The notes under the pieces were generated by a model, which was not told the origin of the DNA, searched no databases, and saw only the letters and a program-made list of their open reading frames with translations. The position numbers and the translations under genes are program-made. Positions 1 to 6,311 of a stretch of 6,311 bases of DNA are shown here, piece after piece (position 1 is the stretch's first letter; every line of letters begins with the position of its first letter). This stretch comes from an uncultured Ruminococcus sp. (GTDB lineage Bacteria; Bacillota; Clostridia; Oscillospirales; CAG-272): assembly GCA_902773455.1 (NCBI GenBank), contig CACYEW010000069.1, positions 1-6,311 of the forward strand, in the 5' to 3' direction.

Positions 1-1151
1 CTGCCGTATTCCGCGGAGCCGATATACAAAAGCGCTTTGCCCGCCGGAACTTTTTCAAGTACGACGGTCTTCTTGTACCATACAGTTTTGCCGGAATAAG
101 ATCCGCACGGTATCGCCGCGGAATGATATAATCCCGGTACGGGTATCGAGTTGACGAAATCGTGATCAGGCACGGCGTCCGGCGCATTGTCCGTCTGCTG
201 AGACTCGCTCACGTCAAACGCCCACGTGCCGTCGAGCGAAACGGTGACGCGTTCGTTTTCCGCTCTTATACCGTTTATCCTTACGGTCTCCGGCTCGGGG
301 ACGAAATCTGCCGAAACCGCGCCGAGCTCGACCGCGCCCGAAATGCACTGCAGCGTCAATTCGTCGCCGCCGGAAAAATCTTTCGTTCTGACGCCTTCTT
401 TTGAAAACGTCCTCATTCCGCTGTCGGAAAGCTCGAGCAGACCGACCGTCTCACCGTCTTTGAGTATCTTTACCGACGCGTTTTCGGAACAGTATGAAAG
501 ACTTATAACGTTGTAATTTCCCGTTCCCGGCGCTTTGAATTTTACCGCGTCTCCGGTTTTCATAAGCAGACTTTTCGCGTACGGCGCCATTATATCGTCA
601 GACGCTTTGTCAGACAGGACGGAAGCCGGTAAAGTATTTCCGGGAGGTACGTCCGTCGACGCCTCGCTTGTTATCCACAGGCAGTCCAGATTGACGTCGA
701 TATTCGGCTTTATCTGTATATCGGCGCCGTCGGGAATGTAAACTATCGGCGAGGTCGCGATATAAGACGATTTCATCTCCCACGAATTCGACGTTGAAAA
801 CGGTATGGCCCCGACGTATCTGAAATCGCCCTCGCCCGGATAACGTATAAACAGATCGATCGTATCCGTAAAATGCGTGGCGTAGGCGATATGTATCACG
901 TTGCCCTCCGATGCGTTATAAAAGCGGAAATACTTGCCGCCGGTGCTTCCGGCGACGGCTTTGCCCGAGGCGTCGCCGTCCGTCAGTCTGGGCGCGGAGA
1001 TCTTTCTTCCGTTTTTGTCAAAGATCTCCGCGTCCTCGCATTCGAACCGTGAATTGCGCGTAACCGACGAAGCCGACGTCATCAACGCCGGCTGGATCGT
1101 GAGCAGCGAACATAATACAGCAGCGGCAATTTTCAAAACTCTGTTTTTCAT
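1..1151 (-). CDS. Secreted GH2-type glycosidase, N-terminal part (runs off left edge)
   Basis: An open frame runs from the ATG at 1151-1149 down to the left edge, giving 383 residues with no stop. Residues 1-27 form a signal peptide (MKNR, then a hydrophobic stretch, ending near LMTSA). The Cys at 14 is preceded by AVL, so it is not a lipobox. Residues 35-162 resemble a CBM6/35 module (opening FECEDAEIF, then DGDASGKAV). Residues about 190-284 look like a second beta-sandwich of the same type. From about 303 the pattern SLDGTWAF, IPVPGLYHSA, VWYKK (W358) and LLYIGSAEYG matches the N-terminal sugar-binding domain of GH2 enzymes. The GH2 catalytic barrel is not in the window, so the substrate cannot be read and a non-catalytic relative is possible. 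It lies 51 bases downstream of the lipoprotein gene on the same strand, has its own strong promoter, and AAAGGA sits 7 bases before the ATG. An in-frame GTG at 1157 is too close to that site to be the start. Confidence 0.88.
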   Translation of the reverse strand, partial: MKNRVLKIAAAVLCSLLTIQPALMTSASSVTRNSRFECEDAEIFDKNGRKISAPRLTDGDASGKAVAGSTGGKYFRFYNASEGNVIHIAYATHFTDTIDLFIRYPGEGDFRYVGAIPFSTSNSWEMKSSYIATSPIVYIPDGADIQIKPNIDVNLDCLWITSEASTDVPPGNTLPASVLSDKASDDIMAPYAKSLLMKTGDAVKFKAPGTGNYNVISLSYCSENASVKILKDGETVGLLELSDSGMRTFSKEGVRTKDFSGGDELTLQCISGAVELGAVSADFVPEPETVRINGIRAENERVTVSLDGTWAFDVSESQQTDNAPDAVPDHDFVNSIPVPGLYHSAAIPCGSYSGKTVWYKKTVVLEKVPAGKALLYIGSAEYG

Positions 1152-1158
1152 ATACACG

Positions 1159-1164
1159 TCCTTT
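1159..1164 (-). promoter_or_regulatory. Ribosome binding site of the GH2-type gene
   Basis: AAAGGA on the minus strand lies 7 bases before the ATG at 1151. This spacing selects that ATG over the in-frame GTG two codons upstream. Confidence 0.75.
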
Positions 1165-1177
1165 GCCGTTTTTTTGT

Positions 1178-1206
1178 ATTATATCTTACTTATTCTTTTT
1201 TGTCAA
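1178..1206 (-). promoter_or_regulatory. Consensus sigma-A promoter for the GH2-type gene, overlapping the upstream stop codon
   Basis: On the minus strand TTGACA (1206-1201) and TATAAT (1183-1178) are separated by exactly 17 bases (1200-1184), an A-rich spacer. Both hexamers match the sigma-70/sigma-A consensus at all six positions. The TGA stop of the lipoprotein gene (1205-1203) is inside the -35 hexamer. The predicted start of transcription is near 1171, which leaves a leader of about 20 bases before the ATG at 1151. The promoter would let the GH2-type gene be transcribed apart from the lipoprotein gene; no terminator hairpin is seen in the 51-base gap, so read-through from upstream is also possible. 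Confidence 0.8.
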
Positions 1207-4200
1207 TATGCGCCGTAAAGGTCTTCGAGCGCCGGTAAAGCGTTTTCTGTACTGCTTTCGGTTATGATCGCGGTCCCCGCTTCATTCTGAACGTAATTCA
1301 GACCTGCGATATACGCGGCGGCGTTGAGCGGCGCGTACAGCACGCCGTCTTTAACAAACGGCGCGACGGGTATCCGGTACGTATCTTTACCGCACTGCAC
1401 GTTCGTGCTCCCGTCTTCGAAAACGAACGTCCTGTCTTTATACGCGATCTCCGCTTCGGAGCCGCTTACGTTCGCCGTCATGTCTTTGATAACGCCGAGC
1501 GACGCGGCGGGAACGAACAGTCTGTTTTTATACATCACGGGCAGTACCGCCGTATCGGCTTCGTAAACCGGAACGGTCTTTCCGTCGGATAACGCGTAAG
1601 GTCTGCTTGCCGTAAACGAAGCGCCGCTGCCGACGACCGTTTTGACGTTATCGGTAAGCTGCGTTTCTTCCGCAGTCGTTCTGTACGCATAGTTGAATCT
1701 TGCGTTAGGCGCGGCGTCGCCCTTGTCAAGAAACTGCATTATTTCGCCGTCCGGTACGGAGTTATCCGCCCATTTGAAATTGAAATCGCCGTTAATGCCG
1801 CCAAGCTTGTTATCGATAGCGATAACGACGTAATTTTCGCCGATGAATATATCCGCCTCTCCGGCTTTTTCAAATTCGAATTTTCCGTCTTTGAATTTCT
1901 CGACAGAAGCTTTGCCGTTTTCGGCTGCGCGGTTTATGATCAGATCGTAACCGTACCAGCCCGTTTTGATATTCGAATCGGAATCTATGAACAGATTCAT
2001 CCATTGCTCACCCTCGGGCGCTGTGAGTTTATCCGCGCAGACGGCGAGGAAATACGTTTTTTCCGCCGTTTTCGATACTTTTGCGGTCATTATATCGTTT
2101 CTGCCGCTGTTGTCTCTATAGCTTACGAGTCCGCCGTTGCCGAGACTGTCGCGGTGGATCGTGTCGCCCGTCGTATCGCGGTATTCGGGCCATACGTCAG
2201 CCCACTGTGAAAGCCCTCCGTCAAGCGTTATTCCGTGCTGACCCGAAGCGGCGGGAGCCGTACGGCTGCCTTTGAATTCGCGAAGGAATTTCGCGAGCTG
2301 ATAATAATAGTTGTCGCCGAAGCCGCCCTTCATAGGCTCTATGTCGCGGCTGAATTCGGGGTTGAAGCAGTCGACGTAATAGCTTTCCGACCACGAAATA
2401 TAAGTGTTCGCTATCGTCGGGTGACCGTTGCCTTCCCAGCGTCCCGCCGCCCATTCGTTCCATTCCGTTATAAGAAGCACGAACGGATCGGCTTCCGACG
2501 CCGTCTTCATCTGCTCCGCAAAGTACAGTCCTTCTCCCGTGGTCGGCAGATTGAACTGAAAATCGTCCTTCGTTCCGTCGGGAAGCGTGATGACTTTCGG
2601 CTGTTTTTTGTTTGAAAAGCTTCTGCCCATGCTTGTATTTGCAAGAACCGCGGCAGAAATAGACATTTCCTCTTTTTTGCCGGTCTTGCTGTCGTAGGAG
2701 AATACCTGCGGAGTCTCGTACATCCAGGACCAGAAATCCTTTCCGGTCTTTACGTTCCCCTTAAGAGCCCAGCAGCGGCGCCACGTGAAATTCTCGCGTA
2801 TCTCAGCCGACTCGCCTTTCAGCCCTTTGAGGTTGCCGAGTATCAGCGGCTTTCCGTCGTATATCGCATACAGATCTCTGTACTGCCCGGTCGAATAGAG
2901 ATCGTCCCACAGTTCAAGAAATACGTTTTCAACGAGATCTGCGCTGTCAGCCAGGAAGAAACAAATATCCGGCGTTTGAAGCCCTTCTTTTCTCATCTGC
3001 TCGTATTCTTTGAAGATAGCCTTGTAGCTCGTAGTCTGCGGATTGCCGTTCGTTACGTCGAGGAATATGAAGTCGACGCCGATATCGGCAAGCATCGAGG
3101 CGTGTTTTCTTATTATCCAGCGGTCGTTTGTCAGATAATAGCCGAAATAAGGCTCGCCCCAGTAGTGACCCCAGCCGACGGGTCCCTGCGTATAAGCCTT
3201 CTTGACGGCTTCGATACCCTGTTCCTTGTATATCTTATAATGGTCGTATATCTTCTGATCGGGATACGTAACGCTCGTCGGCGTGAACCATATCTGATAA
3301 AACATCCCTACAAGCTTATCGCGCGGGGCGGCGGCTCCGTCAGTCACGGTCCTTTCAAGCTCGTCCGTCGCTACCCAAGTATCGGAATAGAGGTCGCGGA
3401 TAAGCGTACCGTCGGCGGGATAGTAGGGTTCGGGCGCCGCTTCCGTCCATTTTACGTCAACGTTGTCGATATACGCGCTGCCGTTGTTTCCGCCGGACGA
3501 CCAGAGACTGAAGAAGCCCTTGTTTTCTATATTGTACGTAAATAACGACTTTACTTTGGAATTGCCTTCCGCGTCTTTCAGCGTCACTTTTTTCTGATCT
3601 TCAATAACTGCGGAAAAAAGCGGTCTGAATTCACCGTCTTCCTGCACTTCAACGGTTATAACGTTGTTTTTAACGTCGTCGGTGACTCTTACGCGCTGCG
3701 TCTGTGAAAAGTTTACGTCGACCTTGAACGTTTTTACCGTCGGCCACGTTGAGATAACGCCGACCTTGTCCGCGTGGAACGCAAGCCAGATGCCGTTCGT
3801 GCCGACGGCGGCAAACTGGTTGCCGTATTCAGGCAGACGCAGACCTATGTATTCGGAAACGTTGTCGATATTTCCGCCTCTGTCTGCGTTGACGTCCCAT
3901 TCGGCGACGAAAACGTCGGCTTTTATTTTATGTTTATTTGCAAAGTAGGCGTGATTCGTTTTGCCGCCGAAAACGCCGTTTTCCAGCGTGCCTTCGCTGT
4001 TTACATACCAGTCTGCGTCGGTGGACAGTATCCTTTTCTCAAAATTCTGACTGTATGAATAGCTTTTCGGTTCGGGCGTCTCGGTTGTGCCCGATCCCTC
4101 GTTTTCGGTAATACCGTCGTCAAAAACGTAAACGCTTCCGGGAAGCGGATCGGTGACAGCTTCGGTCTGTTTCTCTGTCACGCTCACCGTATCGGTCACG

Positions 4201-4271
4201 GCCGGCTCTCCGCTGCACGCCGTCAGCAGAACCGTCATCACGCATAAGATCATACATACGATCTTTTTCAT
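1203..4271 (-). CDS. Multidomain surface lipoprotein with GH71/GH99-like TIM barrel
   Basis: This is a complete 1022-residue protein. Residues 1-19 are a lipoprotein signal with lipobox LTAC, so Cys19 is the likely lipid-anchored residue. Residues 20-70 form a Thr/Glu/Pro-rich linker. Residues about 72-276 look like a LamG/concanavalin-type beta-sandwich (ending AYIDNVDVKW). Residues about 315-668 look like a TIM-barrel glycosidase: GMFYQIWF (322-329), WGEPYFGYY (371-379), RKHASML (388-394), GVDFIFLDVTNG (398-409) and ITEWNEWAAG (601-610). The last motif recalls the NEW/NEY motif of GH71, GH99 and WbsX-like barrels; E603, E606 and D405 are candidate active-site residues by position only. Residues about 681-860 resemble a CBM9-like binding domain, and about 905-1004 a copper-amine-oxidase N-domain-like stalk (RLFVPAASLG, VLYAPLNAAAYIAGL). 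The expected role is binding and cutting a glycan outside the membrane. The family and substrate are not identified. It is divergent from the araC-type gene and precedes the GH2-type gene. Confidence 0.85.
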   Translation of the reverse strand: MKKIVCMILCVMTVLLTACSGEPAVTDTVSVTEKQTEAVTDPLPGSVYVFDDGITENEGSGTTETPEPKSYSYSQNFEKRILSTDADWYVNSEGTLENGVFGGKTNHAYFANKHKIKADVFVAEWDVNADRGGNIDNVSEYIGLRLPEYGNQFAAVGTNGIWLAFHADKVGVISTWPTVKTFKVDVNFSQTQRVRVTDDVKNNVITVEVQEDGEFRPLFSAVIEDQKKVTLKDAEGNSKVKSLFTYNIENKGFFSLWSSGGNNGSAYIDNVDVKWTEAAPEPYYPADGTLIRDLYSDTWVATDELERTVTDGAAAPRDKLVGMFYQIWFTPTSVTYPDQKIYDHYKIYKEQGIEAVKKAYTQGPVGWGHYWGEPYFGYYLTNDRWIIRKHASMLADIGVDFIFLDVTNGNPQTTSYKAIFKEYEQMRKEGLQTPDICFFLADSADLVENVFLELWDDLYSTGQYRDLYAIYDGKPLILGNLKGLKGESAEIRENFTWRRCWALKGNVKTGKDFWSWMYETPQVFSYDSKTGKKEEMSISAAVLANTSMGRSFSNKKQPKVITLPDGTKDDFQFNLPTTGEGLYFAEQMKTASEADPFVLLITEWNEWAAGRWEGNGHPTIANTYISWSESYYVDCFNPEFSRDIEPMKGGFGDNYYYQLAKFLREFKGSRTAPAASGQHGITLDGGLSQWADVWPEYRDTTGDTIHRDSLGNGGLVSYRDNSGRNDIMTAKVSKTAEKTYFLAVCADKLTAPEGEQWMNLFIDSDSNIKTGWYGYDLIINRAAENGKASVEKFKDGKFEFEKAGEADIFIGENYVVIAIDNKLGGINGDFNFKWADNSVPDGEIMQFLDKGDAAPNARFNYAYRTTAEETQLTDNVKTVVGSGASFTASRPYALSDGKTVPVYEADTAVLPVMYKNRLFVPAASLGVIKDMTANVSGSEAEIAYKDRTFVFEDGSTNVQCGKDTYRIPVAPFVKDGVLYAPLNAAAYIAGLNYVQNEAGTAIITESSTENALPALEDLYGAY

Positions 4272-4280
4272 AACTCTATT

Positions 4281-4288
4281 CTCCTTCT
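4281..4288 (-). promoter_or_regulatory. Ribosome binding site of the lipoprotein gene
   Basis: AGAAGGAG on the minus strand, 9 bases before the ATG at 4271, is a strong Shine-Dalgarno match. It supports that start, which also gives a well-formed lipoprotein signal. Confidence 0.8.
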
Positions 4289-4309
4289 GATATTATCTAT
4301 CTTGATTTT

Positions 4310-4338
4310 ATAATAAATTCTTGCAAATACAATAGCAA
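4310..4338 (-). promoter_or_regulatory. Putative promoter of the lipoprotein gene
   Basis: On the minus strand TTGCTA (4338-4333, 4 of 6 consensus bases) and TATTAT (4315-4310, 5 of 6) are 17 bases apart. The predicted transcription start is near 4303, giving a leader of about 30 bases that contains the ribosome binding site. The match is weaker than the other two promoters in this window, which would fit a promoter that depends on an activator. Other AT-rich pairings in the same stretch are possible (for example TAAAAT at 4310-4305), so the exact boxes are uncertain. Confidence 0.5.
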
Positions 4339-4363
4339 AATCATTCATATATATTGCAATTAC
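4321..4363. repeat. 10-base direct repeat between divergent promoters (candidate operator)
   Basis: TTGCAAATAC (4321-4330) and TTGCAATTAC (4354-4363) agree at 9 of 10 positions and start 33 bases apart, about three helical turns. The left copy lies in the spacer of the putative lipoprotein promoter; the right copy begins with the -35 hexamer of the araC-type gene. The right copy also contains the palindrome ATTGCAAT (4353-4360). AraC-family proteins often bind directly repeated half-sites, so this is a candidate operator for the adjacent regulator. The role is inferred, and chance similarity in AT-rich DNA is possible. Confidence 0.4.
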
Positions 4364-4382
4364 GATTATTTTGTGATATAAT
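4354..4382 (+). promoter_or_regulatory. Promoter of the araC-type gene, extended -10
   Basis: TTGCAA (4354-4359, 4 of 6) and TATAAT (4377-4382, perfect) are separated by 17 bases. TGA directly before the -10 box supplies an extended -10 TGn element. Transcription should start near 4389, which leaves about 17 bases before the preferred ATG at 4406. Confidence 0.7.
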
Positions 4383-4395
4383 ATAAAAAGAAAGC

Positions 4396-4398
4396 AGG
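4396..4398 (+). promoter_or_regulatory. Weak ribosome binding site that decides the araC-type start
   Basis: The only Shine-Dalgarno-like bases are AGG (within GCAGG, 4394-4398). They are 7 bases before the ATG at 4406 but only 1 base before the ATG at 4400, so 4406 is preferred. The weak site suggests a low level of the regulator. Confidence 0.5.
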
Positions 4399-4405
4399 TA
4401 TGATA

Positions 4406-5230
4406 ATGGAACTTATAGGATTGTATACTGTTCATAAACACGATAAAGGTACTGACAACTCGGCGTATCCCGTTCACAGTCACTCTTCTTATGAGATACT
4501 GATGATGATCAAAGGCGAAGGCTCGGTCATGATCGGAGATACCGAATACGCGCTCGACCGCAGACGCGCGGCGCTGATTTTCGACGGCGAGACTCACGGG
4601 CTGATACCGAACGGCAAACCGTTTGAATTTCTGGCGGTACAGTTTATACCGAGAGTCTCTGAAGACGCCGCTCTCGATATTCCGCTTCAGACTCTGAGAA
4701 CGTCGTGCGGCGGCGCGGGCGGCGCCGTCTATGAGATCGGTGAACAGGTCTATCCGGCGGTTGTATCGTGTATGCGCCGCATCTGTGACGAACGCGCCGA
4801 TACAGATACGGGAATGTATTTTACTTACGTCAAGGCGATACTGTACGAGCTTTTACACAATTCTTCGTCCGTTGCCGGCGTGACCGTCAGAAAAAAGAAC
4901 GCCGCCGACGCAAAAACCATACTTCTGAACGCCGTGACCGACTATATCGGTTCGAATCTTGACACGATATCGGATCTTTCGTTTATCGAAAGCGTGTTTC
5001 ATTACAGCAATTCGCACGTCAACAAGATATTCCGTTCTCATCTCGGCGTTTCCGTATGGGAGTACGTGACCTTAAAAAGGCTCGATCTTGCTTACAATCT
5101 TCTGTCGGACGGATACGACGCGAAGACGGCGGCGCTCAACAGCGGTTTCGGAGATTATTCGGTTTTTTACAAATCGTTCGTCCGTCATTTCGGCAAATCT
5201 CCGTCGAAGATAAAACACGAAAGGAAATAA
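4406..5230 (+). CDS. AraC-family transcriptional regulator with N-terminal cupin
   Basis: The protein has 274 residues from the ATG at 4406; an in-frame ATG two codons upstream (4400) is less likely because its ribosome binding site would be only 1 base away. The first 80 or so residues form an AraC-type cupin sugar-sensing domain: PVHSHSSYEILMMIKGEG carries the usual histidines and the E of the first cupin motif, and LIFDGETHGLIP matches the second. The last 100 residues contain two helix-turn-helix motifs: the first ends in the recognition segment SNSHVNKIFRSHLG, and the second is AALNSGFGDYSVFYKSFVRH followed by FGKSPSKIK, close to the AraC/XylS signature. Length and domain order are normal for the family. 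It is transcribed away from the lipoprotein gene across a gap of about 130 bases and converges on fucI, so it probably controls this locus in response to a sugar. The ligand and the sign of regulation cannot be read. Confidence 0.93.
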   Translation: MELIGLYTVHKHDKGTDNSAYPVHSHSSYEILMMIKGEGSVMIGDTEYALDRRRAALIFDGETHGLIPNGKPFEFLAVQFIPRVSEDAALDIPLQTLRTSCGGAGGAVYEIGEQVYPAVVSCMRRICDERADTDTGMYFTYVKAILYELLHNSSSVAGVTVRKKNAADAKTILLNAVTDYIGSNLDTISDLSFIESVFHYSNSHVNKIFRSHLGVSVWEYVTLKRLDLAYNLLSDGYDAKTAALNSGFGDYSVFYKSFVRHFGKSPSKIKHERK

Positions 5231-5231
5231 T

Positions 5232-5279
5232 AAAAGGCTGTTTATGCGTCCGGGGATATCCGAAGCAAAACAGCCTTTA
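5232..5279. terminator. Shared bidirectional terminator between araC-type gene and fucI
   Basis: AAAGGCTGTTT (5233-5243) pairs perfectly with AAACAGCCTTT (5268-5278), an 11-bp stem over a 24-base loop that can fold further (GC 5246-5247 with 5265-5266, CGG 5251-5253 with CCG 5260-5262). On the minus strand the stem is followed by a T-rich run (TTTTATTATTT), a good intrinsic terminator for fucI. On the plus strand the tail is only TTT then AACGTTTAT, so termination of the araC-type gene is likely weaker. It fills the 53-base gap between the two converging genes. Confidence 0.75.
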
Positions 5280-5283
5280 ACGT

Positions 5284-6311
5284 TTATCTCGTTTTTTTGA
5301 ACTGCGGTCCGTAGTTGGCGCAGGCTCTGAAATCGGCGCCTTCCTTATCCATACCGAAAGCGTTCCACGCCGCGGGACGGAAGATCTGCTCTTCCGGCAC
5401 GTTGTGCATCGCGACGGGTATGCGGAGCATCGAACAGAGCGTTATGAGGTCGGCTCCGATATGACCGTAGCTGATCGCGCCGTGATTGGCGCCCCAGTTG
5501 TTCATCACGTCGTAAGCGGTCTTAAACGCGCCTTTCCCCGTCGTTCTCGGAGCGAACCAGGTGCAGGGCCATGTGTAGTCCGTTCTCTTCCAGAGAATAT
5601 CGTTCACCTCTTCGGGCAGATGTACGGTCCAGCCTTCCGCGATCTGAAGCATCGGTCCGAGACCGTCGACAAGGTTGAGCCTTATCATCGTAGCGGGCAT
5701 CTCTGCTCTCGTTGCAAAGCGGGACGAATAACCGCCGCCGCGGAAATAACCGAGGTCAGCCGGGTTCCACGTCGTTGCCGCGAGTATCTTTTCGCAATCC
5801 TCTTCGGTCATTTCGTACCACTTTTTCATCACGTGCTCACCGTTTTTGTCGGTCGCCTCGCCGCAGGCGTCAAGGCACGCAGCGCCGGAGTTGATAAGGT
5901 GTATGAAGCCGCCCGCCTCTTTCGCTTTGCCTTCGATATCGTAACCGGTCGCGCGTTTTACGGCTTCGGGCGACCAGTACGTGCGGACGTCGGCGAATAT
6001 CTGAGCGCGGTTCGTAAGAAGCTTCATAAACAGCATTCCGAGACCGTTAAGCACGTCGTTTTCCGTGGCTAATATGTACGGTTCGCGCACGCCGTCCCAG
6101 TCGAAGGTGGTGTTGAGCAGGGATTCCGCAAAGTCGCCGTTCGGGTAAAAATCCGTCCACTGTCTCTGTCCCTGAAAACCGGCGGCTATGGCGTTGTGGC
6201 CGACCGCCTCTTCTTCTCTGCCGGCGGGCAGATCCGGGTTGCCGTTCATAAGGTCTTTTATTATGACCGCCGTTTTAACGACGAATTCCCATTGTTCGTC
6301 CTTCACCTTGC
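5284..6311 (-). CDS. fucI: L-fucose isomerase, C-terminal part (5' end beyond right edge)
   Basis: The frame is open from the right edge to the TAA at 5286-5284. The GTG at 6306-6304 is an internal valine, not the start; compared with E. coli FucI (591 residues) about 250 N-terminal residues are missing. FucI converts L-fucose to L-fuculose (and D-arabinose to D-ribulose) in the cytoplasm as a manganese-dependent enzyme. Visible family motifs, in order, include AIAAGFQGQRQWTD, TTFDWDGVREP, ATENDVLNG, FADVRTYWSPEA, HLINSG, YFRGGGYSSRF, GLGPMLQIAEGW, TWFAPRTTGKG, NNWGANHG and RACANYGPQ. By distance to the C-terminus and to each other, the metal ligands Glu337, Asp361 and His528 of the E. coli enzyme correspond to the Glu of ATEND (6061-6063), the Asp of FADVR (5989-5991) and the His of WGANHG (5482-5484); all are present, so the enzyme looks active. 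It converges on the araC-type gene. Confidence 0.96.
   Translation of the reverse strand, partial: KVKDEQWEFVVKTAVIIKDLMNGNPDLPAGREEEAVGHNAIAAGFQGQRQWTDFYPNGDFAESLLNTTFDWDGVREPYILATENDVLNGLGMLFMKLLTNRAQIFADVRTYWSPEAVKRATGYDIEGKAKEAGGFIHLINSGAACLDACGEATDKNGEHVMKKWYEMTEEDCEKILAATTWNPADLGYFRGGGYSSRFATRAEMPATMIRLNLVDGLGPMLQIAEGWTVHLPEEVNDILWKRTDYTWPCTWFAPRTTGKGAFKTAYDVMNNWGANHGAISYGHIGADLITLCSMLRIPVAMHNVPEEQIFRPAAWNAFGMDKEGADFRACANYGPQFKKTR

Noticed and set aside
1110..1112. Cys14 of the GH2-type protein as a lipoprotein anchor
   Set aside because: The preceding residues are AVL, with no small residue at -1, and the hydrophobic stretch continues after it, so an ordinary signal peptide fits better.
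2976..3545. 189-codon plus-strand open frame
   Set aside because: It lies antisense to the TIM-barrel part of the lipoprotein gene, whose reading frame gives clear protein motifs; this one gives none.
4400..4402. First ATG as the start of the araC-type gene
   Set aside because: The only AGG lies 1 base upstream, too close to act. The ATG at 4406 has 7-base spacing. It stays a possible alternative.
4268..4597. 109-codon minus-strand frame ending 4 bases into the lipoprotein start
   Set aside because: The ATGA overlap looks like translational coupling, but the frame is antisense to the araC-type cupin region and crosses both promoters. Its composition is not protein-like.
5404..6072. 222-codon plus-strand open frame
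   Set aside because: It is wholly antisense to fucI, is rich in Arg, Val and His as expected of a shadow frame, and shows no recognisable domain or ribosome binding site.
6304..6306. GTG as the start of fucI
   Set aside because: The frame stays open to the window edge and family alignment places this valine about 250 residues into FucI.

Overview
The window looks like a piece of a carbohydrate-use locus from an uncultured-type gut or rumen bacterium, most likely a Clostridia-like member of the Bacillota. The support for that is indirect: strong purine-rich ribosome binding sites, consensus sigma-A type promoters, a Gram-positive style lipoprotein signal, and a C-terminal copper-amine-oxidase-like 'stalk' domain, a module common in Bacillota surface proteins. 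Base composition is moderate and does not settle the phylum.

Layout, left to right. (1) Positions 1-1151, minus strand: the N-terminal 383 residues of a secreted protein with a signal peptide, two CBM6/35-like beta-sandwich modules and the start of a glycoside hydrolase family 2 (GH2) sugar-binding domain; the rest lies beyond the left edge. (2) Positions 1203-4271, minus strand: a complete 1022-residue lipoprotein with a LamG-like domain, a GH71/GH99-like TIM barrel, a CBM9-like domain and a copper-amine-oxidase-like domain. (3) Positions 4406-5230, plus strand: an AraC-family regulator with an N-terminal cupin, divergent from the lipoprotein gene. (4) Positions 5284-6311, minus strand: the C-terminal part of L-fucose isomerase (FucI), whose 5' end lies beyond the right edge. 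No RNA genes, mobile elements or CRISPR arrays are visible. All intergenic gaps are shorter than 150 bases and hold promoters or a terminator.

How it may work together (inference): the AraC-type protein senses a sugar. The lipoprotein and the GH2-type protein act outside the membrane on a glycan. FucI isomerises released L-fucose (or D-arabinose) to the ketose in the cytoplasm. The shared neighbourhood points to a fucose-containing glycan, but no fucosidase, transporter, kinase or aldolase is visible here. The most interesting items are the unassigned multidomain lipoprotein, a perfect consensus promoter whose -35 box contains the lipoprotein stop codon, and a near-perfect 10-base direct repeat that touches both divergent core promoters.
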